Source: Brevinematia bacterium
GTDB taxonomy: Bacteria; Spirochaetota; Brevinematia; DTOW01
Direction: 5' to 3'
Assembly: GCA_039630355.1 (NCBI GenBank)
Contig: JBCNVF010000010.1
Coordinates: forward strand, 1-60,537
DNA length: 60,537 bases
Below are positions 52,988-60,537 of the stretch, one piece after another (position 1 is the stretch's first letter; the number at the start of each line of letters is the position of its first letter). The position numbers and the translations under genes were made by a program. The notes under the pieces were generated by a model. That model searched no databases. It was not told the origin of the DNA and was given only the letters and a program-made list of their open reading frames with translations.

Positions 52988-55972
52988 TTACCGATTAATC
53001 TCTCTTTCAGAGATCATCTTCCTGTAATTGTTCAATACTTCAAGATATTTACTGTGTATGAATGGATCGCGGATGTAGACTTTCCTTTGCACATTGATAA
53101 CATTCTCAACTTTAGGGGCTTTATACTCCTTTGGACGCTCAGCTTCTCGTTTTTCTGAAATTCCTTTCTCAAACATTCCTCTCTGATACTCAAGCATATT
53201 AAACTCTAGTTCTTTTGCTTTGGTATTAGCTAAGAGTAGTTCACCTTTCTTTATCTTGTCTAGAATCTCTTCCAGTCTCTCTCTTATTTCTCTAGCCATT
53301 CCGTCACCTGGACTTTTAGCTTCAAGTTCTCTAGCTTTCTGTATAGCCTTGCCGAGGAGTTTCTCTAGGTTGGATAATATTTCCTCACTTGTTTTCTCCT
53401 CTAGCGCTTGACTCATCATCTTGAGTATTTGGTTATACATCTCCATAATTTCGCTCAAGCTTACTCCTGAAGGAGAAATGTTTATGTTTTTATCCATACT
53501 CTCTAAAAGTTCAAGAAGTTTTGAAAGAACTGATGATGTCCTACCAATCATGTTTGCTATGTTTTGGGATACGTAGTAAGTCACTCCGCTTGAAACAGCA
53601 TCTGTGAAAAAGTTGAAGTCTTTTTCTATTTCCATAACATTGTATTCTATCTCGGAGAAAATTTCACTCAAACTGGGCTCTAACGAGAAGTTGTCTAGAA
53701 AATCTCTCATAGTCAATCTAAAGTTCTTCACAGAGTCAGAAACTATCTTAAACTCATCTTTTATGTGTTCTAAGTTTATTCTGGGAATCTTGAGCCCTAA
53801 TTTATCTATTTCCTTCTTTGCCTTGGTCAGGGAGATCTGTGAGCTTAGAACTCCAAAGTATATCTCCCAAAACTTTTCTCTTTGTTTTTTCTGCATCTGC
53901 GAGAGTTGTCTCATCGCCTCCTTAAAAATTTCAAAGTCAATATTCTTGAATATTTCAGAAAAATTCTCTTTAGTGTTTTTCTTATTCTCTTTTAGAAGTT
54001 TGTCAATCTGCCTAATTTTTTCTAGAAAGCTACTCCTAAACTCACCGCTCATTTTCTGGAATTCTTCACTTTTTAGAAACTCCTCTACTTTTCTATTGAA
54101 CTCTCCCATGTCATTTCTGTCAATACCTTCGTAGAGTGAACTTTCTATTTCTCTTGTCTGGGAGATGGATCTTATTATATCTCTAAGTTCTGATAGTCTA
54201 TTTATCTCCATATCTAGCTCAGTTATGGCTTTCGTTAATTCGTCAATTTTTCTTAATGCCTGGTGTTGGTTGTTGTCTTTCTCTCTCATTAGAGTTTCAA
54301 CAATCTTTCTAAACTCTTTGTCATTGAGAATATTTTCAAGCTTTGTGGATATATCTTCTAGTTTTTTAAATTCGTCAATTAGACTTTTGGTTCTGTCTAA
54401 CTGCTCATATATCTCTCTAGCCTTTTCTGAGAATTCACTGATGTTGGTTATGAAGCTTCTTAGACTTTGTAACTTGTCAATAAGCTGTGAGAAGCTAACT
54501 TTATTCCTCGTTACATCATACTTAAGTTGTAGTAATTCTTCTTTCCAGCTGGATGTATCTTTCTTCTTTTCATTTATTTCTTCGTTCATCATTCTTGTTA
54601 TTTCTGAGAATGTTGGAAGGTATATACTTCTTGAAGCGTTTCCAACAGCTCCGTAGATATCCTTAGCGTACACGGTGATCTTTATATTGTCACCTGGTAG
54701 AAATCCAGCTATAAACGAGTCTAGAGTAAAACTGAAGCCTTCTTTGTAGGAAAATGCAATCCCTCTGCCCTCTCCTCTTAGAGATTGTATTTTTTTGGTA
54801 ATACCTGTTAAGGAGTTGCTTACACTAATGTCTAGCCAAGAGTCTACTATGGTGTGGTTATCTGTAATTTCACCGTAACCTTCTAAGACAAATCTAGAAA
54901 CTAGAGTGAGATCTTTTTCAGGATATTTTATGCTGACCAAAGGTATATCATTTGTAACTATCCTTAACTCAATTTCTTCAATCCTTAGTTTTCTGCCGAA
55001 GTTATCCATAGCTTCTATACTGAACTTTTTTGGAGTGTTAGCAACTAAAAAAATAACTATACTGTTACTTTTGTCTTTTTTCGTCCATTTGATACCATAG
55101 TTTCTTGAAAAACTGACGTTTGATACATCTTGTGAAAAATCAAGGTGAATAAATACTTTGCTTCCTTTTACTAGTTCAAGTGTTGGAATATATTCATATG
55201 AAGAGAGTTTTAGTGATCCAAAAAATACTTCAACGTTTTGACTGAGTAACGAGAATTCCGTTAAATATCTTAATGAGAGGAGTTTTATTTTTTTGAGGAT
55301 GCCGTATTTGCGGGCCAATAAGACAGCATTTGAGGAAGATGTGAATACTTCTGCTGTAAATCCTTTGCCTGTAGGAGTCAGTTTGGTGATACTCTCAGAA
55401 TGCACGAAAAAGTCTCCTCTGAAGTTAGGTTTGACTTCTACCCGAAGTGGAATATCAGATGAAATGTATCTATTGTAGTTTACTTCAATATCGCTGTTTA
55501 TGAAGTTATAAAGTTCTCTTATCCCATTGCTTCCTTCGGTAGCCAGTAGGATTGTTAGAAACATCAAGAAGAGTGAAAGAAGTGCTATCCATCTTATTTG
55601 TATTACTAAATTATCCTTTAGTTTCCTTTTTAAGTCTTTTTCCTCCTCTATATTGATGGATTTTTGTTTGTTATAGGCTTCCATGATGGAATCTAGTAGG
55701 AACCTCCTTTTGGAAAACAAAAGTGTTTCTAACCTACCACATGAAAAAGTAAAGGATTTTACCAGCCTTACTTCAAGGAGTACCAAAGCAAATAGAAGAA
55801 GAATTATTACTAGAATTACTAGAATTATAGATGGGATTTCTGAGTTGAAGTCAAAGATGGTGAGTATTATTGAAGAAGAGAGTATAAGTATCAGAAGGGA
55901 TATGACAGTTGCTAGGGAAAGATTTATCCTTCCGAGAAGAATTATACTTTTTACAAGTACAGGTATTTTCAT
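52988..55972 (-). CDS. large membrane-anchored coiled-coil protein (DUF4175-like outline)
   Basis: 994 aa. Two hydrophobic helices at residues about 15-70 and a third near 125-150 anchor it. A beta-rich extracytoplasmic region follows (about 180-480; RVEVKPNFRGDFFVHSESITKL; DNFGRKLRIEEIELRIVTND; VYAKDIYGAVGNASRSIYLP), then about 450 residues of charged helical coiled coil. This order, membrane hairpin, Ig-like strands, long coiled coil, matches the outline of DUF4175-type proteins, but I cannot confirm membership. Its ATG overlaps the stop of the chemoreceptor-like fragment by 4 bp, so the genes are translationally coupled and probably functionally linked. Confidence 0.6.
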   Translation of the reverse strand: MKIPVLVKSIILLGRINLSLATVISLLILILSSSIILTIFDFNSEIPSIILVILVIILLLFALVLLEVRLVKSFTFSCGRLETLLFSKRRFLLDSIMEAYNKQKSINIEEEKDLKRKLKDNLVIQIRWIALLSLFLMFLTILLATEGSNGIRELYNFINSDIEVNYNRYISSDIPLRVEVKPNFRGDFFVHSESITKLTPTGKGFTAEVFTSSSNAVLLARKYGILKKIKLLSLRYLTEFSLLSQNVEVFFGSLKLSSYEYIPTLELVKGSKVFIHLDFSQDVSNVSFSRNYGIKWTKKDKSNSIVIFLVANTPKKFSIEAMDNFGRKLRIEEIELRIVTNDIPLVSIKYPEKDLTLVSRFVLEGYGEITDNHTIVDSWLDISVSNSLTGITKKIQSLRGEGRGIAFSYKEGFSFTLDSFIAGFLPGDNIKITVYAKDIYGAVGNASRSIYLPTFSEITRMMNEEINEKKKDTSSWKEELLQLKYDVTRNKVSFSQLIDKLQSLRSFITNISEFSEKAREIYEQLDRTKSLIDEFKKLEDISTKLENILNDKEFRKIVETLMREKDNNQHQALRKIDELTKAITELDMEINRLSELRDIIRSISQTREIESSLYEGIDRNDMGEFNRKVEEFLKSEEFQKMSGEFRSSFLEKIRQIDKLLKENKKNTKENFSEIFKNIDFEIFKEAMRQLSQMQKKQREKFWEIYFGVLSSQISLTKAKKEIDKLGLKIPRINLEHIKDEFKIVSDSVKNFRLTMRDFLDNFSLEPSLSEIFSEIEYNVMEIEKDFNFFTDAVSSGVTYYVSQNIANMIGRTSSVLSKLLELLESMDKNINISPSGVSLSEIMEMYNQILKMMSQALEEKTSEEILSNLEKLLGKAIQKARELEAKSPGDGMAREIRERLEEILDKIKKGELLLANTKAKELEFNMLEYQRGMFEKGISEKREAERPKEYKAPKVENVINVQRKVYIRDPFIHSKYLEVLNNYRKMISEREINR

Positions 55973-56499
55973 ATCTTCTTTAGCTCCTCGGACACTAAGC
56001 TAAGCTCTGACAGAAGTTTGGTTATTTCTTTGTAAGCTTCTATGAAGGTATCTATTCCTTCATAAATAGAATGAAAAGAATTGACAAACTCAAGAACACT
56101 TTCAAAGTTTTTCTCAAACTGGTAGAATGTCTCTAGGAGTTTTTCATTTTCTCTCTCAAGGTGTGATAGTGATGAGAGAACTTCTGATATTGTGTTGTAT
56201 GCGGAATTTATATTAGATTCAGCTTTAACTCTTTCCTCTGATAGAGTATTTATGGTTGCTGATATTTCCTCAAGGTTTTTCCCAATCTCGGAGAAAGATT
56301 CAATAAATCCTTTCATTTTATCAATGTTTTGCTTTAGTTCTATTTCAAATCCTTCCATACTTGATTTCACTGCTCCAAATACACTGCTAACTTCTCTTGA
56401 GAGATTGACTATCCTTGTGGCGATATCGCTCAAGGCCTCGCTAGATGAGGAGAGTTTTGAGAACTCTATACTGGAATTTATACCTATTGTTCTTAGCAT
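55969..56499 (-). CDS. 3' part of a frameshifted chemoreceptor-like protein
   Basis: 176 aa from the first ATG, continuous with an open frame reaching back to about 56610 that holds LKSITDSILTSFRKSTENVS. All helical: TIGINSSIEFSKLSSSSEALSDIATRIVNLSREVSSVF parallels the hairpin tip of methyl-accepting chemotaxis proteins (normally LNAAIEAARAGE and FAVVADEVRKLA), though much degraded. No ribosome site precedes 56499. A single inserted T in the TTT run near 56592 would join this frame to the upstream gene. It is more likely the signalling half of that protein than a separate gene. Confidence 0.5.
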   Translation of the reverse strand: MLRTIGINSSIEFSKLSSSSEALSDIATRIVNLSREVSSVFGAVKSSMEGFEIELKQNIDKMKGFIESFSEIGKNLEEISATINTLSEERVKAESNINSAYNTISEVLSSLSHLERENEKLLETFYQFEKNFESVLEFVNSFHSIYEGIDTFIEAYKEITKLLSELSLVSEELKKI

Positions 56500-56588
56500 T
56501 GAGGAGATGCGTTTGAGCTCTGAAAGAACGTAACTTACGTTCTCGGTTGACTTTCTGAAAGAAGTTAGAATGCTGTCTGTAATGCTTT

Positions 56589-57701
56589 TTAAATATCGGA
56601 GGTGTAATTGAAGGCTATTTCTTTAGCAAGTTTGTATTGAGAAGAAGTTGTTTCTAGAATCTCGTAAACTGTTGATGTTGGTTCAAATATCTCCGAAGAC
56701 AAAGCTCTAAGTTTATCAAACCCTGTATATATCTTCTTTACCTCTGCATCCATTAGGGAAAAGGATCTACTAAGTGAATCCCACGCACTTGAGAAGAAAG
56801 TTGAACTTATATTGGATATATTCTCCTTTAGATTTTCCATATAAGGGATGTAAGAGGTTACTGTTTCTACTTTTTCATGCAACATAGAAACTATCTCGGA
56901 TATTTTATCTAAGATTCTTTCTTTTTTTAGGGTAATATTCTGAAGTTTTTCGGAAGTTAAGTTGACTGCTTCCTGAAGCACTGCAAAATCACTTTTAGGA
57001 TCAATTATTTCCAAGATTTCGTAACTTTCTCTTCTTAAGGCTTTTAATGTGTTGTCTGAGACTATTTTGACTACTTTCGTAAGTGAAGATAAGTTTCTGA
57101 ATAAGCTGGCAGAAAGTATTCCTGCTAAGATGATGATCAATAGGAATATTATAAATGCGATTGGGATCAAGATAGATCTGATTGATGAATAGAAGCTCTT
57201 GTGGAAATCCACAAGATAGATTACGATTTCGTCAATATCTTCCTTTGAGATGTTACGTTTTCTTGCTAGGTCTATCTTTGCTTTTAGTCTTTCAGCACTT
57301 GCTTTGACATCGTTTAATATTGGTAGGGCTCTCATAATTATAGTTCCGTAAACTACTAGAGGTATTTCACCTTTAGACATTCCAAAGTCTAACCAGAGTT
57401 TTTCTATTTCTCCGTATGGTCTTTCACGGGAGAATAGGAGTTCATAGAAAGCATAGAAGCCTTCAATTTTTCTTCTAAATTCGTAGTTTTTCTCTTCGGA
57501 GAATATGGTATCGTCATAGATTGAAAGAAAATAGTTCTGGGTGTAAATTATCAGTAACGAGGATCCTTTTGTGTAAGCTGTAAGAATATTCAGCAATAGT
57601 AGCATAAGTAAAACTAAGATTAATCCTCCTACTATTAAAGTAGTAGCAATGGTAAAGATGGTTAGTCTTAACTTTTTTAGCGAGAAAGTTATTTTCTTCA
57701 T
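56589..57701 (-). CDS. 5' part of a frameshifted membrane chemoreceptor-like protein
   Basis: 370 aa. A membrane helix (residues about 12-40), a helical extracytoplasmic sensor region (about 40-175), a second membrane helix (IRSILIPIAFIIFLLIIILAGILSASLF, about 178-205), a HAMP-like segment, and helical cytoplasmic coiled coil that stops abruptly at YTSDI. The topology is that of a methyl-accepting chemotaxis protein lacking its signalling tip, which lies in the -1 frame just downstream. No Shine-Dalgarno; the ATG lies 6 nt after a CATAAC -10 box, so the transcript should be leaderless. Operon order: this gene, its 3' fragment, then the large coiled-coil protein. Confidence 0.6.
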   Translation of the reverse strand: MKKITFSLKKLRLTIFTIATTLIVGGLILVLLMLLLLNILTAYTKGSSLLIIYTQNYFLSIYDDTIFSEEKNYEFRRKIEGFYAFYELLFSRERPYGEIEKLWLDFGMSKGEIPLVVYGTIIMRALPILNDVKASAERLKAKIDLARKRNISKEDIDEIVIYLVDFHKSFYSSIRSILIPIAFIIFLLIIILAGILSASLFRNLSSLTKVVKIVSDNTLKALRRESYEILEIIDPKSDFAVLQEAVNLTSEKLQNITLKKERILDKISEIVSMLHEKVETVTSYIPYMENLKENISNISSTFFSSAWDSLSRSFSLMDAEVKKIYTGFDKLRALSSEIFEPTSTVYEILETTSSQYKLAKEIAFNYTSDI

Positions 57702-57707
57702 ACGAAA

Positions 57708-57737
57708 GTTATGAAAAAGGGAATCGTTTTATTTCAA
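57708..57737 (-). promoter_or_regulatory. promoter of the chemoreceptor-like operon
   Basis: Minus strand TTGAAA (57737-57732), 18-nt spacer, CATAAC (57713-57708), 6 nt before ATG 57701. Confidence 0.6.
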
Positions 57738-57873
57738 GTTAAGAAGTGAGAATGCTTGGAATTAGCGTAATGTCCGAGGATTTATGGTTGGAGGTTTTTG
57801 GATATATTTGCCAGTTAAATTGCTTAAGTTGTTAGATGTGGTTTAAAATCTTTCCTTAAGGGGGGAATTGACT

Positions 57874-59148
57874 ATGCTTGATATTAAGTTTATAGTGGCT
57901 AATGTTGAATTTGTGAAGGAAAAACTTAAGTATAGAAACTGTTCAGTAGACATTGGTAAGCTTGTGGAACTTTATGAGCAGAGGAAGAGGATAGTGTTTG
58001 AGGTTGATAATCTTAGAGCCAAGGAGAAGCAAATTTCAAGAGAGATTGGAGTGCTTAAAAGTAGATCTCAGGACACAACTGATCTGTTGAATCAGATATC
58101 AAGAATATCTGAAGAAATAAAACAGAAGGAGGTTGCTTTAGAAGAAATTGAGAGGAGTATAAGGGAGAATTTGCTTTTAGTTCCTAATTTGCCAATGGAT
58201 GATGTTCCTGCGGGAGAGGATGAGAAGAGTAATGAAGTTGTAGGTTACTGGGGTGAGCCGAGAAAGTTTGACTTTGATCCTTTGCCACACTGGGAGCTTG
58301 GCGTAAAACTTGGTATAATGGACTTTGAGGCATCTAGCAGAATTGCTGGTTCTGGGTTTATAGTAATGAAAAATAAGGGTGCTAAACTTGAGAGAGCGGT
58401 AATAAACTTTTTTTTGGACTTTAATACTTCCAGATCTGGTTATAAGGAGATATGGGCACCATTTCTAGTTAGAGAGGATTCTCTTGTAGCTACGGGACAG
58501 CTTCCAAAGTTTAAGCAAGATTTGTATAAGATAGAGGAGGAGGATCTTTTTCTAAACCCAACTGCTGAAGTTCCCTTGATAAATATTTTTAGAGATCAAG
58601 TTCTTGAGGAGGATGAGCTTCCGGTGTGTATAACGGGCTTTGCTCCTAGCTTTAGGAAAGAAGCTGGAGCTTATGGAAAGGATACGAGGGGTATCTTAAG
58701 GCAACACCAGTTTAGTAAGGTTGAGCTTATAAAGTTAACTAAACCTGAGGATTCGGAAAGAGAGCATCAAAAGATGGTAGAGGATGCTTCAAACTTGCTT
58801 AAGGCTTTAGAGTTACCACATAGGATAGTTAAGCTTTCGGCCGGAGATATGGGTTTTTCGTCAGCAAAATGCTATGATATTGAGGTATACTTGCCAAGTT
58901 ATGGAACCTACAAAGAGATATCTTCGGTTTCAAATTGCCTTGATTTCCAAGCAAGAAGAGGTAATATAAGGTTTAGAAGAAAGGAAACAAAGAAACTAGA
59001 GTATGTCCACACTTTAAACGGCTCCGGACTTGCAGTTGGTAGAACTATAATAGCAATCCTTGAAAACTACCAGCAAAAGGACGGTAGAGTGTTGATTCCA
59101 GAAGTTCTTAGAAGTTATACGGGGTTTGATGTGATAGATGTGGAGTAG
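57874..59148 (+). CDS. serS: serine-tRNA ligase
   Basis: 424 aa from ATG 57874, preceded by AAGGGGGG at 8 nt; a TTG at 57868 is less likely. N-terminal MLDIKFIVANVEFVKEKL and a long antiparallel coiled-coil arm (residues about 30-100) that grips tRNA-Ser. Class II motifs: GYKEIWAPFLVREDSL, LNPTAEVPLINIF, FRKEAGAYGKDTRGILRQHQFSKVELIKL (motif 2) and LNGSGLAVGRTIIAILENYQ (motif 3). A good terminator follows. Confidence 0.96.
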   Translation: MLDIKFIVANVEFVKEKLKYRNCSVDIGKLVELYEQRKRIVFEVDNLRAKEKQISREIGVLKSRSQDTTDLLNQISRISEEIKQKEVALEEIERSIRENLLLVPNLPMDDVPAGEDEKSNEVVGYWGEPRKFDFDPLPHWELGVKLGIMDFEASSRIAGSGFIVMKNKGAKLERAVINFFLDFNTSRSGYKEIWAPFLVREDSLVATGQLPKFKQDLYKIEEEDLFLNPTAEVPLINIFRDQVLEEDELPVCITGFAPSFRKEAGAYGKDTRGILRQHQFSKVELIKLTKPEDSEREHQKMVEDASNLLKALELPHRIVKLSAGDMGFSSAKCYDIEVYLPSYGTYKEISSVSNCLDFQARRGNIRFRRKETKKLEYVHTLNGSGLAVGRTIIAILENYQQKDGRVLIPEVLRSYTGFDVIDVE

Positions 59149-59155
59149 TTAAATT

Positions 59156-59181
59156 GCTCTATAGGTAATTTAGAGCTTTTT
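59156..59181 (+). terminator. intrinsic terminator after serS
   Basis: GCTCTA (59156-59161) pairs with TAGAGC (59171-59176) around a 9-nt loop and is followed by TTTTT (59177-59181). Clear Rho-independent form. Confidence 0.7.
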
Positions 59182-59215
59182 CGTGCTATTAAGCTACCAC
59201 TATTGACAGAAATTT

Positions 59216-59245
59216 TTGATTTCTCTATTTTGGTGGTTCTATAAT
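59216..59245 (+). promoter_or_regulatory. promoter of the exported helical protein gene
   Basis: TTGATT (59216-59221), 18-nt spacer, TATAAT (59240-59245). The GTG start at 59253 follows by 7 nt, implying a leaderless mRNA. A TTGACA further upstream (59203-59208) is too far from the -10. Confidence 0.6.
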
Positions 59246-59252
59246 TTCTGGT

Positions 59253-60395
59253 GTGAAAACCATTGCTGATGTGAAAATAGTAGTTCTGCTTGTTTGTTTT
59301 GTTGCTATCTTTTTTGCCTTTCTCTGCCCTTTTTCTTTCTCAGACATAGACTATGTTACTTTGTATTTGCAGAATAGAATATCTCTGCAGAGTTTGGTTA
59401 ATGAGTTTATTTTCAAGGCAAAGTATTCGGAACTGTATAGTATCTTGGACGAGATTTTAAAGAGAACAAATGTTTACGAAGTTAGGATAGAGAAAATTAA
59501 GGTTGGTTATCCTCTGGGAAGAGATGTTTTAGAAGATATATATATATCGCTTGATTCTACCAATTTTGAGAAGTATTCGTATCTTTCTGTGTTTTCTGGA
59601 GTAAAGGTGCTAGTGAGTATATCTAAGTATCTGATTGCTCGTGAGGAGGTAAGTGAGTTGGTATTGAAAAATTTTTCTAGGCTGTGTTTTCTAAACAATT
59701 CTCCGGAGTTAGTGATTGATTTAGTGAAAGCTGGTAAGATTACAAATGTATTTATTTTCTCGGAGCTTATACAGAGGTTGTATGGTTTTTCAATGTTTTC
59801 TGAAATAAGGGAGGTATACTATTATCTAAGGGATAAGGTTGAGTTTGACAAAGAAGATCTGTTGATGGTAGGCAGAGCTTTGGGAGAACTAGATGATGAA
59901 GAGTGTCTGAGAATCCTCTCTTTGGACCATCCTATGTTTATTCCTTTGCGCATAGAGTTTTTAATAAGGTTTGGCTACATAGATGAGGGGATAAGAGAAG
60001 CTAGTAGTTATGGGGTCTCTCCAAAAAATGCTAAATATGTTTTTTTAGCTTTCTTGAATGTAGGTAATTTTAACGAAGCTAGGAGGTGTTTGGTGTATAT
60101 AAGTCAGTATGGAACTAGAAGCTATCTGAGTAGTATTTTGGAGTTGTTCGCTGATGGTAATATTTTAGGAGTAGAGAGGAAACTAAAGGAATTGCTTTTG
60201 GATGTAGGAGTTGAACCTGATGTAAAGAATCAAATTGGTTTTTTACTTTGGATAATAAATACTTCAGAGTCTAGAGAGTCAATGCTTGGTGAGGTATTGT
60301 TCTGCTTGAATTACTTTAATAAGGTGAGAAATAAGAAACTCTCCTCTTCCAGAGTTTTGCAAAAAATAAGGACCACACTGCCAGAGGACTTTTGA
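59253..60395 (+). CDS. exported helical-repeat protein of unknown function
   Basis: 380 aa. An N-terminal signal or anchor helix (VKIVVLLVCFVAIFFAFLCPFSFS), then helical pairs suggestive of divergent TPR/SEL-like repeats (AKYSELYSILDEILKR; FLAFLNVGNFNEARRCLVYIS; GNILGVERKLKELLLD). No catalytic motif. The GTG start is set by the promoter 7 nt upstream; there is no Shine-Dalgarno. Probably periplasmic, acting as a binding scaffold. Not recognised further. Confidence 0.65.
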   Translation: MKTIADVKIVVLLVCFVAIFFAFLCPFSFSDIDYVTLYLQNRISLQSLVNEFIFKAKYSELYSILDEILKRTNVYEVRIEKIKVGYPLGRDVLEDIYISLDSTNFEKYSYLSVFSGVKVLVSISKYLIAREEVSELVLKNFSRLCFLNNSPELVIDLVKAGKITNVFIFSELIQRLYGFSMFSEIREVYYYLRDKVEFDKEDLLMVGRALGELDDEECLRILSLDHPMFIPLRIEFLIRFGYIDEGIREASSYGVSPKNAKYVFLAFLNVGNFNEARRCLVYISQYGTRSYLSSILELFADGNILGVERKLKELLLDVGVEPDVKNQIGFLLWIINTSESRESMLGEVLFCLNYFNKVRNKKLSSSRVLQKIRTTLPEDF

Positions 60396-60438
60396 AGGTT
60401 TTTAGAATCTTTGGGTTGCTTAGTATTAGGAGTGTAAG

Positions 60439-60468
60439 TTGACATCCTTTTGAAGGTATTACTATAAT
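60439..60468 (+). promoter_or_regulatory. consensus promoter of the last, partial gene
   Basis: TTGACA (60439-60444), 18-nt spacer, TATAAT (60463-60468): the closest match to the sigma-70 consensus in the window. A GGGGTGAG ribosome site lies within the short leader. Confidence 0.7.
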
Positions 60469-60490
60469 AATGATCAAGTTGGGGTGAGTA

Positions 60491-60537
60491 ATGGTTGAAG
60501 ATGTTAAGAAGATAATTGAAATTGCGAGAAATTCGGG
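60491..60537 (+). CDS. 5' end of an unidentified gene (partial)
   Basis: ATG 60491, preceded by GGGGTGAGTA and a consensus promoter, opens a frame reading MVEDVKKIIEIARNSG to the window edge. Too short to identify; the strong promoter and ribosome site suggest a well-expressed gene. Confidence 0.6.
   Translation, partial: MVEDVKKIIEIARNS

Noticed and set aside
56585-56600. Programmed -1 frameshifting in the chemoreceptor-like gene
   Set aside because: The zero-frame codons (GAT ATT TAA) give no X-XXY-YYZ slippery heptamer. A lost base in the T run is simpler.

Overview
The window is an AT-rich, densely packed bacterial chromosome segment with about 55 protein genes and two tRNAs. It contains no rRNA, CRISPR array, integrase or recognisable transposase. 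The cell is a diderm: there are outer-membrane barrel proteins with C-terminal aromatic residues, an Omp85-type barrel and lipoprotein signals. It is motile (flbD-motA-motB). Gene content is spirochaete-like: the flbD-motA-motB order, a TatT-like TPR protein, an acyl-CoA synthetase, a clostripain lipoprotein and a CHASE2 adenylate cyclase. I infer a deep-branching spirochaete, perhaps Brevinematales-like, from gene content only.

Layout. 1-4.7 kb: cell-envelope genes (glycosyltransferase, TatT-like TPR protein, barrel, large exported protein). 4.9-9.0 kb: rpoD, an orphan livM-type permease and an M20 peptidase. 9.3-16.5 kb: a protease/propeller/barrel fusion, ROK glucokinase, dapF, thyX and clpX. 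16.6-21.7 kb: an unrecognised two-gene unit encoding a protein built of exact 21-residue repeats, facing an HD-GYP protein. 21.9-27.5 kb: pth, tyrA, tRNA-Ala, a small membrane protein, a P-type ATPase homologue with ruined catalytic motifs, and sua5. 27.5-30.1 kb: a detached piece of the S10 ribosomal operon (rpsS-rplV-rpsC-rplP-rpmC) ending in an ABC ATPase. 30.5-37.4 kb: exported protein, heavy-metal P1B-ATPase, cobalamin adenosyltransferase, pheS, hemW and a SPOR protein. 37.5-42.2 kb: motB-motA-flbD, a GspE/PilB ATPase and a degenerate aminotransferase-like protein. 42.2-50.5 kb: acyl-CoA synthetase, clostripain lipoprotein, processive-type glycosyltransferase with an SDR, adenylate cyclase and tRNA-Lys. 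50.7-60.5 kb: Nudix, unknown proteins, a large coiled-coil membrane protein, a chemoreceptor-like gene broken by a frameshift, serS and a helical exported protein.

Three patterns run through the window. (1) A family of about 200-bp non-coding repeats has terminal inverted repeats (TCAACAAATTCCAA) and, in the best copies, an internal CAGTCCC/GGGACTG hairpin. Eight full or decayed copies lie between genes, seven of them between divergent genes, with the left end typically 10-17 nt outside a -35 box. (2) Promoters fit TTGAAA-17/18-TATAAT. In about ten genes the -10 box lies only 5-10 nt before the start codon with no Shine-Dalgarno, implying leaderless mRNAs; operon-internal genes have good GGAGG sites. 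(3) Two apparent pseudoenzymes (P-type ATPase-like, aminotransferase-like) sit in intact ORFs.

All calls rest on reading the sequence and recognising motifs. No database search was possible. Start codons were moved from the longest ORF when a Shine-Dalgarno site or promoter decided the matter.
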